Of a stretch of DNA of 40,925 nt, positions 1-7,481 are shown in pieces. Every line of letters starts with the position of its first letter. Position 1 is the first letter of the stretch. The notes under the pieces were generated by a model. The model searched no databases. It was given only the letters and a program-made list of their open reading frames with translations, and was not told the DNA's origin. A program made the position numbers and the translations under genes. The DNA comes from an uncultured Prevotellaceae bacterium (GTDB lineage Bacteria > Bacteroidota > Bacteroidia > Bacteroidales > Bacteroidaceae): contig CADCBZ010000031.1 of NCBI GenBank assembly GCA_902799765.1, positions 1 through 40,925 on the forward strand. The letters are read 5' to 3'.

Positions 1-1
1 C

Positions 2-889
2 ACAGTCGTGTTTCAGGTGGCCGCTCAGACCGGTAGTCTGCCGGCCACCACGCACGACCCCTCAGGATTCGTGCCCGAAGGTTATGAACTGGTGTGGAAT
101 GATGAATTCGACAATGGTACCACGCTGAACAGCAGCGATTGGACGCACGAGATGAAAGGCAAGGGCTGGGTGAACAACGAACAGCAGTACTACGTGAACC
201 ATGAAACGCCCAATGGCAGTCTCGTGACTGAGGTTAAGGACGATGCCCTTGTCATCCGTTGCCTGGAGGAAGACGGCAAGGTGTTCTCCGGGCGCGTGTA
301 TGCCAAAGTAAAGCGTGGGTGGACCTATGGCTACATCGAAGGACGCATCAAGTTGCCTAAAGGCAGGGGCACATGGCCCGCCTTCTGGATGATGCCGGTC
401 AACTTCCGTTCATGGCCTGCCGATGGCGAGATTGACATTATGGAAGAAGTGGGGTATAACCCTAATTATGTATCATCAAGCCTCCATGCCAACGCTCATG
501 TTCATTCGAATGGCACTCAGGTCACCCATGAGATGCTCTGTGAGGGTGCGGAGGACGATTATCATATCTATGGCCAGAAACAGTTGGATTACGCCAATCG
601 CGGTCTGGGACGTGACGACTGGCCTTATGATGCGCCTTTCTACATCATCCTGAATCTCGCCTGGGGCGGTGACTGGGGTGGACAAAAGGGCGTCGATATG
701 GATGCACTCCCCGCTGAGATGCTTGTGGATTACGTGCGGGTCTATCAGAAACCCACCACCGGCATCCGTCCCCTCGCGGCAACAGCAGAACGCAAAAGCG
801 GCTATCTCTGCGACCTTCAGGGGCGCCGGGTGATCAATCCGGGCAAAGGCATTTATATTCAGGATGGTCGTAAAATCGTCATCCGTTAA
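2..889 (+). CDS. Glycoside hydrolase family 16 protein (beta-glucanase/laminarinase-like), 5' end outside window
   Basis: Secreted endo-acting beta-glucanase, by family expected to cut beta-1,3 or mixed-linked glucans. The frame is open to the window edge, so the signal peptide and true start lie upstream; the first possible start inside is GTG at 8, which would leave no signal peptide. Numbering from that GTG, the GH16 core spans about residues 25-250, with the catalytic signature EIDIMEEVG at 141-149 (nucleophile E141, D143, acid/base E146) and a typical WPAFWMM stretch just before it. After the domain the protein ends in DLQGRRV...GIYIQDGRKIVI, the short C-terminal tail seen on many secreted Prevotella proteins. 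The GH3 gene starts 29 bp downstream, so the two probably act in sequence: GH16 releases oligosaccharides and GH3 trims them to glucose. Family assignment is firm; exact substrate is inference. Confidence 0.9.
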   Translation, partial: TVVFQVAAQTGSLPATTHDPSGFVPEGYELVWNDEFDNGTTLNSSDWTHEMKGKGWVNNEQQYYVNHETPNGSLVTEVKDDALVIRCLEEDGKVFSGRVYAKVKRGWTYGYIEGRIKLPKGRGTWPAFWMMPVNFRSWPADGEIDIMEEVGYNPNYVSSSLHANAHVHSNGTQVTHEMLCEGAEDDYHIYGQKQLDYANRGLGRDDWPYDAPFYIILNLAWGGDWGGQKGVDMDALPAEMLVDYVRVYQKPTTGIRPLAATAERKSGYLCDLQGRRVINPGKGIYIQDGRKIVIR

Positions 890-918
890 CAATAAATTAA
901 TGATTAAGAATATTGAAT

Positions 919-3168
919 ATGAAGATGTATAGAGCACTTTGGATCGCATTGTCCATGATCCACTGCCCGTTATCTGTGAGTTTCGCACAGACGCCTGTCT
1001 ATCTCGATGAGTCGAAGCCGATGGAGCAGCGTATCGACGATGCTTTGGCACGGATGACACTCGATGAGAAGATCGCTGTCATCCATGCGCAGTCGAAATT
1101 CTCCAGTCCTGGTGTGAAACGACTGGGATTCCCTGACCTCTGGACCGACGACGGACCTCATGGTGTGCGTCCTGATGTGTTGTGGGATGAGTGGGTACAG
1201 GCAGGCCAGACCAACGACTCCTGTGTAGCCTTCCCTGCGCTGAGTTGTCTGGCAGCCACTTGGAATCCTGCTCTCTCTCAGCTCTATGGTGAGAGTCTGG
1301 GTGAAGAGGCACTCTATCGTGGTAAGAACGTCATGCTGGGTCCTGGTGTGAACATCAACCGTACACCGTTTAATGGTCGCAACTTTGAATATATGGGTGA
1401 AGACCCTTGGCTCGCCTCCTGCATGGTGGTGCCTTATATCCAGGGCCTTCAGTCGAAGGGTGTAGCTGCCTGTGTGAAACACTATGCGCTGAATAATGAT
1501 GAGGAATACCGTCATCAGGTAAACGTCATCGTCAGCGACCGTGCCCTGCACGAGATCTATCTCCCGGCCTTCAAGGCTGCGGTGCAGGAGGGTGGGGCAT
1601 GGGCCATCATGGGCTCCTATAACCTCTATCAGAACCAGCACAACTGTCATAATGCCATTCTGCTCAATAAGATTCTGAAACAGGACTGGGGCTTCGATGG
1701 TGTGGTGCTCTCCGACTGGGGCGGTTGTCATAACACAGAGGAGGCCATCATGAACGGACTCGATCTGGAGTTCGGCTCTTGGACTGACGGACTGATGATG
1801 GGGGCTACGAATGCCTACGACAATTACTATATGGCCTTGCCTTATAAGCGACTGATTCAGGAGGGCAAGTATTCTACCAAAGAACTCGATGAGAAGGTGC
1901 GTCGCGTGCTGCGTCTGTTCTATCGCACCACGATGAATCGTCATCGTCCCTTCGGATTCCTCTGTTCAGAGTCTCACTATCAGGCAGCCCTGAAGATTGC
2001 GCAGGAGGGTATCGTGCTGTTGAAGAACGATCGCGAGTTGCTTCCTCTGAAGAATGCCAAGCGTATTTTGGTCGTTGGCGAGAATGCCATCAAGATGATG
2101 ACTGTTGGCGGAGGCTCGTCTTCCTTGAAAGTTCAGAAAGAGATCCTGCCGCTCGATGGCATCAAGGCACGTTTTGCTGATGCTGAGGTTGACTTCGCCA
2201 GAGGTTATGTCGGTGATACCGTTCAGAGCTACAATGGCGTTACCGTAGGGCGCAGTCTTTATGATTTGCGCAGTGCGGAAGAGTTGACTGCAGAGGCTGT
2301 TGCAAAAGCAAAGAATGCAGATGTCGTTATCTTCATCGGTGGATTGAACAAGAGCAATTATCAGGACTGCGAGGGACATGATCGACAGACTTATGGCTTA
2401 CCCTATGGTCAGGATCAGCTGGTAGAGGCTTTGGTAAAGGCAAATCCCAATCTGGTGTATGTGAACATTTCCGGCAATGCCGTCGCCATGCCTTGGGCTA
2501 AGAAGGTGCCTGCCATCGTGCAGGGCTGGTTTATCGGCTCTGAGGCAGGTGAGGCACTGGCCAGTGTACTGGCTGGTGATGTGAATCCTTCAGGCAAACT
2601 GCCATTCACCTGGTATGCCCGTCTGGAGGATTGCGGTGCACACGCCACAGGCAGTTATCCTGGTACTTGGCGCGATGGGCATCAGATCATCGACGAGGCA
2701 TATAAGGAGGATATCTTCGTGGGCTATCGTTGGACAGACAAACAGCATATCAAACCCCTCTTCCCCTTCGGCTATGGCTTGAGCTACACCACTTTCAAGG
2801 TAAGCAACCTCCGAGCTGACAAAAAGGAAATGACTGCTGATGATCAACTGACAATCACTGCCGATGTCAAGAACGTAGGTCTTTCGGCAGGTGCAGAGGT
2901 CATGCAGCTCTATATCGGCGATACCAAGTCGTCACAGCCAAGACCCGTCAAGGAATTGAAGGGATTCAAGAAAGTATATCTGGAGCCAGGTGAGACGCAA
3001 CAGGTCAGTTTCACCATCGACCGCTCTGCTCTCAGTTTCTACGATGAGAAGACGGGCGACTGGACAGCAGAGCCAGGTGAGTTTGTGGCTATGGTCAACA
3101 ACTCTTCAGCTCCAACCCATAATCTAATTCGGTTCATGCTTAGTTCCAAAACTGTGCAGAGAAAATAG
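919..3168 (+). CDS. bglX: Glycoside hydrolase family 3 beta-glucosidase
   Basis: Exo-acting glycosidase removing non-reducing-end sugars from beta-linked oligosaccharides, exported to the periplasm or surface. I chose ATG 919 over the in-frame TTG 913 because it gives a clean signal peptide (MKMYRALWIALS...) ending in SFAQ near residue 24. The 749-residue protein has the usual order: GH3 N-terminal barrel (about 30-340) with KHYALNNDE and the nucleophile motif VVLSDWG (Asp encoded at 1714-1716, residue 266), GH3 C-terminal domain (about 365-600), and a fibronectin-III-like domain at the end (VMQLYIGD, ELKGFKKV). Length is normal and nothing is missing. It shares an operon with the upstream GH16 gene and is followed by a strong terminator. 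A beta-xylosidase or other specificity within GH3 cannot be excluded; the gene symbol is by general similarity only. Confidence 0.93.
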   Translation: MKMYRALWIALSMIHCPLSVSFAQTPVYLDESKPMEQRIDDALARMTLDEKIAVIHAQSKFSSPGVKRLGFPDLWTDDGPHGVRPDVLWDEWVQAGQTNDSCVAFPALSCLAATWNPALSQLYGESLGEEALYRGKNVMLGPGVNINRTPFNGRNFEYMGEDPWLASCMVVPYIQGLQSKGVAACVKHYALNNDEEYRHQVNVIVSDRALHEIYLPAFKAAVQEGGAWAIMGSYNLYQNQHNCHNAILLNKILKQDWGFDGVVLSDWGGCHNTEEAIMNGLDLEFGSWTDGLMMGATNAYDNYYMALPYKRLIQEGKYSTKELDEKVRRVLRLFYRTTMNRHRPFGFLCSESHYQAALKIAQEGIVLLKNDRELLPLKNAKRILVVGENAIKMMTVGGGSSSLKVQKEILPLDGIKARFADAEVDFARGYVGDTVQSYNGVTVGRSLYDLRSAEELTAEAVAKAKNADVVIFIGGLNKSNYQDCEGHDRQTYGLPYGQDQLVEALVKANPNLVYVNISGNAVAMPWAKKVPAIVQGWFIGSEAGEALASVLAGDVNPSGKLPFTWYARLEDCGAHATGSYPGTWRDGHQIIDEAYKEDIFVGYRWTDKQHIKPLFPFGYGLSYTTFKVSNLRADKKEMTADDQLTITADVKNVGLSAGAEVMQLYIGDTKSSQPRPVKELKGFKKVYLEPGETQQVSFTIDRSALSFYDEKTGDWTAEPGEFVAMVNNSSAPTHNLIRFMLSSKTVQRK

Positions 3169-3202
3169 ACTTTGAAACTCATACGTTCTGCAAGTTTTGT
3201 CA

Positions 3203-3245
3203 AAGCCCTCGAACCACGTGATGTGTTTCGAGGGCTTCTTTTTAA
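3203..3245 (+). terminator. Intrinsic terminator after the GH3 gene
   Basis: An 11-bp stem AAGCCCTCGAA / TTCGAGGGCTT (3203-3213 and 3227-3237) with a 13-nt loop is followed by a T-rich run, 35 bp after the GH3 stop codon. It closes the glycosidase operon. Confidence 0.88.
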
Positions 3246-3265
3246 TTATTGTTAAGGTTTGGGAT

Positions 3266-3370
3266 CTATCCCTTGACAGTCACCTTCCGCACATCAGTGG
3301 TAGCCTTCTGGAGCCCATACGATAAACAGGCCCCCTTCGTCTGTATCGAGCCTTGGTATGGTATCGGTGA
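3266..3370 (-). pseudogene. Possible remnant of a protein C-terminus
   Basis: Between the GH3 terminator and the tRNA terminator, the minus strand has an open stretch of 34 codons ending in TAG (3266-3268). Its last residues read ATTDVRKVTVKG, which looks like the end of a secreted Bacteroidota carbohydrate-active or beta-sandwich protein. There is no start codon or promoter, and upstream the frame runs into the tRNA terminator. I cannot name a family, and it may be chance coding potential; apart from this I see nothing in 3246-3371. Confidence 0.2.
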
Positions 3371-3400
3371 TAAAAAGGATCGGCAATTGCCGATCCTTTG
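3371..3400 (-). terminator. Terminator of the SRP RNA / tRNA-Thr transcript
   Basis: A near-perfect palindrome AAAGGATCGGC/AATT/GCCGATCCTTT lies directly after the tRNA 3' end; on the minus strand it is followed by TTTTTA, as expected of an intrinsic terminator. No CCA is encoded between the tRNA and this hairpin. Confidence 0.85.
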
Positions 3401-3474
3401 AGCCTCTTGTCGGATTCGAACCAACGACCCCGAGATTACAAATCACGTGCTCTGGCCAACTGAGCTAAAGAGGC
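3401..3474 (-). tRNA. tRNA-Thr (anticodon UGU)
   Basis: On the minus strand the sequence folds as a full cloverleaf: acceptor GCCTCTT/AAGAGGC, D-stem GCTC/GAGC, anticodon loop TTTGTAA with anticodon TGT, T-stem GTTGG/CCGAC around TTCGAAT, discriminator T. The anticodon stem (CGTGA/TCTCG) has one internal T-T pair. It reads ACA and other ACN codons. Its 5' end is only 4 nt from the 3' end of the SRP RNA, so both are probably cut from one precursor. Confidence 0.95.
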
Positions 3475-3478
3475 GGGT

Positions 3479-3574
3479 GAGCGAGCTTACTGTATCGCGC
3501 CGCTACAACCAAGTACCCTTGCTGCGTTCCCACCCTGGGGGATTCCGAGGGAGCTGGCCGTACAGGACTCGCCC
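3479..3574 (-). ncRNA. ffs: Signal recognition particle RNA (4.5S-type, small bacterial SRP RNA)
   Basis: RNA scaffold of the signal recognition particle, binding Ffh to target nascent membrane proteins to FtsY. On the minus strand the domain IV hairpin is clear: CAGG on the 5' side and GCAGCA on the 3' side form the symmetric loop, capped by GTG-GGAA-CGC with a GNRA-type GGAA tetraloop. The outer helix is closed by GGGCGAG at the 5' end with CTCGCTC at the 3' end, and CTGTA with TACAG further in. Length about 96 nt with no Alu domain, as in most Gram-negatives. End points come from the outer stem and could be off by a few bases. Confidence 0.9.
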
Positions 3575-3657
3575 ATGTCTTTCTTGAAAATCGGCTGCAA
3601 AATCAGTGCAAGCCGAATGCAGAGAGCTCGCTCTATGCTGAGGCGCAGCCTGATTTC

Positions 3658-3694
3658 GCAGGTGATTTTTTAAAATCGCCTGCAAAGGTACGCA
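3658..3694 (-). promoter_or_regulatory. Promoter and start-site hairpin of the SRP RNA / tRNA-Thr unit
   Basis: Minus strand carries the -7 element TACCTTTG (3692-3685), followed at once by a hairpin GCAGG-C-GATTTT-AA-AAAATC-A-CCTGC (3683-3658) with one mismatch. Transcription should start inside or just before the stem, giving a leader of about 100 nt before the SRP RNA 5' end. No convincing -33 element is visible. Confidence 0.7.
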
Positions 3695-3786
3695 TTTATA
3701 TTAAGAAATAAGAATTATATATTAAGAAAATGACTCAATTTAACGATTTTTTGAGGCAAACCACTCTTTATATGCGGGAAAATGTT

Positions 3787-3794
3787 TAATTTTG
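3787..3794 (+). promoter_or_regulatory. Promoter -7 element of the DUF4199-Crp gene run
   Basis: TAATTTTG at 3787-3794 matches the Bacteroidota -7 consensus TAnnTTTG, 25 bp before the DUF4199 ATG. It is the only good promoter upstream of the six tightly packed genes to 8153. Confidence 0.65.
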
Positions 3795-3819
3795 CACCTT
3801 GAATTAGATAATTGTTAAA

Positions 3820-4365
3820 ATGATCACGTCAATCGAATATGTTCAATTGAAGGCTTTTGCCCGTCAGGATGGTGCGCTGCTCGCCCTGCTTTGGGTGTTC
3901 ACGTCCGTCTTATATATAATAGGTATGACCAACCAGATGATCGGTCTGGCTGCTACTATGCTGATCATCTACACACCTTTTTTCGTGGGTGGCAGGCTGC
4001 GCAACTTCCGTGACTATGGTCGCGAGGGACTCATCTCGTTCCGTCGGGGCTATGCCTATACCGTCTTTGTGTTCTTCTATGCCGGGGTGTTGTTTGCTAT
4101 CGCGATGTACCTCTATCTGACGTTTATGGACAACGGTTATCTGATGAGTCAGATGTCGAAAGTGCTGAACTCCGACGAGGCGCAACAGGCCATGCAGCAG
4201 TATGGGATGACGGAGATGATGAACGAGAGTATGAAACAGATGGCACAGATCCGCCCCATCGACTATGCGTTGGATATGTTGACGGTGAACATCACCTTGG
4301 GGTTTATCCTGGGGGTGCCCATCAGCCTGATCATGCAGCGAACGATGTTGAAAAGTAAAGAATAA
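3820..4365 (+). CDS. DUF4199 family membrane protein
   Basis: Integral inner-membrane protein of unknown function, 181 residues, with four hydrophobic segments (about 20-36, 42-57, 80-102 and 155-172) and a hydrophilic, Met/Gln-rich stretch between the third and fourth. This layout fits DUF4199, a family found almost only in Bacteroidota and commonly encoded next to a DPM1-type glycosyltransferase, as here (1-bp gap). That pairing suggests a role in lipid-linked sugar transfer or envelope assembly, which is inference only. The ATG at 3820 starts about 20 nt after the predicted transcription start. Confidence 0.8.
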   Translation: MITSIEYVQLKAFARQDGALLALLWVFTSVLYIIGMTNQMIGLAATMLIIYTPFFVGGRLRNFRDYGREGLISFRRGYAYTVFVFFYAGVLFAIAMYLYLTFMDNGYLMSQMSKVLNSDEAQQAMQQYGMTEMMNESMKQMAQIRPIDYALDMLTVNITLGFILGVPISLIMQRTMLKSKE

Positions 4366-4366
4366 A

Positions 4367-5323
4367 ATGGATATATCAGTAGTTATTCCTCTTTATAATG
4401 AGGATGAATCGATTCCTGAACTGTATGCGTGGATTGAGCGCGTGATGAAGGAGAACCACTTCTCTTACGAAGTGATCTTCATCAATGACGGCTCAACCGA
4501 CCGTTCGTGGGAGATTATCAGTGAGTTGAACCAACAGCAGCCCGACGTCGTGAAAGGCATCAAGTTCCGTCGGAACTATGGTAAGAGTCCGGCCCTCTAT
4601 TGCGGCTTTAAACAGGCACAGGGCGATGTGGTCATCACCATGGATGCCGACCTGCAGGATTCGCCTGACGAGATCCCCGAACTCTACCGGATGATCAAGG
4701 AAGAGGGTTATGACCTCGTGTCGGGTTATAAGCAGAAGCGTTATGATCCGATCTCCAAGACCCTGCCCACGAAGCTCTTCAATGCGACAGCCCGTAAGAT
4801 CAGTGGCATCAAGAACCTGCACGACTTCAACTGCGGCTTGAAAGCATACCGCAAGGCGGTGGTGAAGAATATCGAGGTGTATGGAGAGATGCACCGCTAT
4901 ATCCCTTATCTCGCCAAGAATGCAGGCTTTGATAAGATCGGGGAGAAGGTGGTGCAGCATCAGGCCCGTAAGTACGGCGCATCGAAGTTCATGGGACTGA
5001 ACCGCTTCGTCAACGGCTATCTCGACCTGCTCACCCTATGGTTCCTCTCTACGTTTGGCAAGAAACCGATGCACGTGTTTGGTTTCTTTGGCACCATCAT
5101 GTTTTTCATCGGTTTTGTGGCCGCCTTCTGGATCGGTGCCGATAAACTCTGGTGTCTGGCCCATCACATTCCACAGCGTCTGGTGACGGACTCTCCTTAT
5201 TTCTATATCGCTCTGACGATGATGATGATCGGTACCCAGTTCTTCCTGACGGGATTCCTGGGCGATCTCATCAGTCGCTCGTCGAGTGGACGTAATGATT
5301 ATCAGATAGAAGAAACCCTATGA
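4367..5323 (+). CDS. Family 2 glycosyltransferase, polyprenyl-phosphate sugar transferase type
   Basis: Inner-membrane glycosyltransferase that by family transfers a sugar from a nucleotide donor to polyprenyl phosphate on the cytoplasmic side (DPM1/ArnC/GtrB type). The GT-A domain covers residues 1-225, with VVIPLYNE at 5-12, DGSTDRS at 41-47 and the metal/nucleotide-binding DADLQD at 93-98. Two C-terminal hydrophobic hairpin segments (about 235-258 and 280-305) anchor it, as in GtrB. Length (318) is typical. Its stop codon overlaps the start of the next gene by 4 bp, so it is translationally coupled to the DUF6452 lipoprotein. The donor sugar cannot be told from sequence. Confidence 0.9.
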   Translation: MDISVVIPLYNEDESIPELYAWIERVMKENHFSYEVIFINDGSTDRSWEIISELNQQQPDVVKGIKFRRNYGKSPALYCGFKQAQGDVVITMDADLQDSPDEIPELYRMIKEEGYDLVSGYKQKRYDPISKTLPTKLFNATARKISGIKNLHDFNCGLKAYRKAVVKNIEVYGEMHRYIPYLAKNAGFDKIGEKVVQHQARKYGASKFMGLNRFVNGYLDLLTLWFLSTFGKKPMHVFGFFGTIMFFIGFVAAFWIGADKLWCLAHHIPQRLVTDSPYFYIALTMMMIGTQFFLTGFLGDLISRSSSGRNDYQIEETL

Positions 5324-5802
5324 AAAAGTGGCTCCTGTTCCTGGCTGTGACGCTTGTCGTCTCCTGCTCGTCTATCGAATGCCCTCTCAAAAATTTGGTA
5401 GCAACCAATTACGAGATCTATGACAGTGACGGGCTTCTGCTTGAACTGTCGGATACGCTGACCATCTATTCTAAGACGAAGGAGGGCAAAGATACGATTC
5501 TCTTAAACAGAGGTATCGATATCGTAGGCTTCAATATGGCGATCAGCAAATCCCACCCGGAGGATGAACTCTATTTCCATTTCTTCAGGGGCGATTACGA
5601 TGTGACGGATACGGTCTGGGTACAGAAAGAGGATTACCCGCATTTCGAGTCCATCGAGTGTAAGGCGGAGTTCTTTCACAAACTGACGGGTGTCCGCTAT
5701 ACGAAGCACGGCATCGATTCATTGGTCATCAAATACTCAAACGTGGATTATGACGATACGAAGATTCATTTTTACCTCTATCCGGACAGCGACCGTTATT
5801 AG
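5320..5802 (+). CDS. DUF6452-like lipoprotein
   Basis: Predicted lipoprotein of 160 residues: signal peptide MKKWLLFLAVTLVVS followed by a lipobox cysteine at about residue 16 and the family-like SIECPLKN stretch. The rest is beta-rich and acidic with no catalytic motif that I recognise. Genes of this type sit beside DUF6048 outer-membrane proteins in Bacteroidota, exactly as here, so the two probably act together at the outer membrane. The start (ATG 5320) overlaps the glycosyltransferase stop as ATGA. The family name is from memory of this gene pair and should be treated as probable. Confidence 0.72.
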   Translation: MKKWLLFLAVTLVVSCSSIECPLKNLVATNYEIYDSDGLLLELSDTLTIYSKTKEGKDTILLNRGIDIVGFNMAISKSHPEDELYFHFFRGDYDVTDTVWVQKEDYPHFESIECKAEFFHKLTGVRYTKHGIDSLVIKYSNVDYDDTKIHFYLYPDSDRY

Positions 5803-6442
5803 TCTGCTCCTGCTGCTGACGGCTGCACCTGCTTCGGCACAGATGAAGTTCTTCACCCTACAGAAAGACTCCATCCCGGTGTTCCGTGGTTTCGCCGTAT
5901 CGTTCGATCTGGTGGGAGCCGGTATGGCCACATTCGGTTCTTATGGACAGTATGAAGGGGCACTTCGTGTGAATCTGCACGACGAGTGGTTCCCGGTCGT
6001 CGAACTGGGCTATGGTAGAGCCAACAGTGAAGATGAGGTCACTTTGGTCAGATATAAGACCTCTGCCCCTTATTTCAAAGTGGGTATTGACAGGAACCTG
6101 CTGAAAAACAAACATGGACCCAACCGCCTCTATGTGGGGCTGCGCTATGCCTATACCTCTTATAAGGTGGATATCACCCGCCCGGGACTCACCGATCCTT
6201 TCTGGCATTGGGATGCGGACTATAGCATTCTGGACTATCCCTGTAACATGCATTGGGCCGAGGTTAACGTGGGGCTGGATGCCAAGATCTGGGGACCGCT
6301 CCATCTGGGGTGGAGCGTGCGCTACAAACTCCGTATATCCCATAAGGAAGGTGACTTCGGAAAGACGTGGTATGTGCCAGGCTTCGGTACCAACGACAAC
6401 ACGAATCTCGACGCGACCTTTAATGTCATCATAGATATCTGA
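5750..6442 (+). CDS. DUF6048-like outer-membrane beta-barrel protein
   Basis: Secreted, beta-strand-rich protein of 230 residues with alternating aromatic strands (GLRYAYTSY, WSVRYKLRI) and a C-terminal strand NVIIDI, so probably a small outer-membrane barrel. I place the start at ATG 5750: it gives a good signal peptide with cleavage after SAPAS-A/Q-like TAAPASA^Q, whereas extending further upstream adds 20 residues that are only the shadow of the upstream gene. This start lies 53 bp inside the preceding lipoprotein gene in another frame, an unusually long overlap. Function unknown; its partner is presumably the DUF6452 lipoprotein. Confidence 0.75.
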   Translation: MTIRRFIFTSIRTATVISLLLLLTAAPASAQMKFFTLQKDSIPVFRGFAVSFDLVGAGMATFGSYGQYEGALRVNLHDEWFPVVELGYGRANSEDEVTLVRYKTSAPYFKVGIDRNLLKNKHGPNRLYVGLRYAYTSYKVDITRPGLTDPFWHWDADYSILDYPCNMHWAEVNVGLDAKIWGPLHLGWSVRYKLRISHKEGDFGKTWYVPGFGTNDNTNLDATFNVIIDI

Positions 6443-6443
6443 T

Positions 6444-7469
6444 ATGGATACCCCTCAGCAGAAACGGCTCCTTTGGCAACTGCCTTTTCTCGTGTTGCTG
6501 ATCGTCGGAACGGTGATGATCATCCGTCAGCAACAGACGATGCCTTATCAGCAGACTTCTGATTTCATCTTCGGCACAACCTATCATGTCACCTATCAGT
6601 GTGACTCGGATATGAGTGCCTCTATCAAGGCCGAACTGATGAAGGTGGACCGCTCGCTCTCACCTTTCAACAAGACATCGGTGATCACGGCGATCAACAA
6701 CAACCAGTCCGTAGAGCCTGATCAGATGTTTCTCGATGTCTTCCAACAGGCAATGACGGTCTCACGCGAGACAAACGGCGCTTTTGACATCACGGTAGCC
6801 CCTCTGGTCAATGCCTGGGGCTTCGGCTTCAAGAACGGTGAGATGCCCTCCCGTCGTCAGGTGGACAGTCTGATGACCATCGTGGGGTATGAGAAAGTGA
6901 CGCTTGATCAGGGGAAGATCCGGAAAGCGGATCCTCGGATGATGCTCGACTGTTCGGCGATTGCCAAGGGGTACGGGTCGGATGTGGTGGCCAACTTCCT
7001 GCGCAAACGAGGTGTCGAGAATTTTATGGTGGAGATTGGTGGCGAGATTGTCACCCAGGGCGTCAATCCCAAACGGCTCCCTTGGCGTATCGGTGTGACG
7101 AAACCTACGGAGGATTCCCTGAATGTGGAACACGAATTGCAGACCACCCTGAATGTCACTGACATCGCGATGGCCACCAGTGGTAACTACCGCAATTTCT
7201 ATTATAAGGGCAACAAACGCTATGCCCATACCATCGACCCGCATACGGGCTACCCGGTGCAGCATAACATTCTCTCTGCCACCGTCCTGGCGAAGACCTG
7301 TATGGTGGCCGACGCCTATGCCACCTCCTTTATGGTGATGGGACTCGATGGCGCCAAGACGGTGCTTCAGCGTCATCCGGAACTGATGGCCTATCTGATC
7401 TATGATGATGGACAAGGGGGGAACGCCATCTGGTTCTCACCTTCACTGAAAAAACGGATCGCCAAATAA
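6444..7469 (+). CDS. apbE: ApbE family FAD:protein FMN transferase
   Basis: Flavin transferase that links FMN from FAD covalently to threonine in partner proteins, such as the NqrB/NqrC and RnfG/RnfD subunits, on the periplasmic side. Family marks are all present: LDCSAIAKGYGSD at 168-180, EIGGEI at 197-202, HTIDPHTGYPV at 262-272 and the metal-site ADAYATSFMVMG at 289-300. An N-terminal hydrophobic segment (residues 10-27) acts as anchor or signal; there is no lipobox cysteine, unlike many ApbE proteins. Length 341 is normal. ATG is 1 bp after the previous stop, so it belongs to the same transcript; no target flavoprotein gene lies in the window. Confidence 0.93.
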   Translation: MDTPQQKRLLWQLPFLVLLIVGTVMIIRQQQTMPYQQTSDFIFGTTYHVTYQCDSDMSASIKAELMKVDRSLSPFNKTSVITAINNNQSVEPDQMFLDVFQQAMTVSRETNGAFDITVAPLVNAWGFGFKNGEMPSRRQVDSLMTIVGYEKVTLDQGKIRKADPRMMLDCSAIAKGYGSDVVANFLRKRGVENFMVEIGGEIVTQGVNPKRLPWRIGVTKPTEDSLNVEHELQTTLNVTDIAMATSGNYRNFYYKGNKRYAHTIDPHTGYPVQHNILSATVLAKTCMVADAYATSFMVMGLDGAKTVLQRHPELMAYLIYDDGQGGNAIWFSPSLKKRIAK

Positions 7470-7481
7470 GAAAAACCGCCT

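Noticed and set aside
970-1944. 324-residue antisense frame in the GH3 gene
   Set aside because: Shadow of the GH3 coding sequence; no signal, promoter or domain.
3503-3685. 60-residue frame on the minus strand
   Set aside because: It lies across the SRP RNA gene and its leader.
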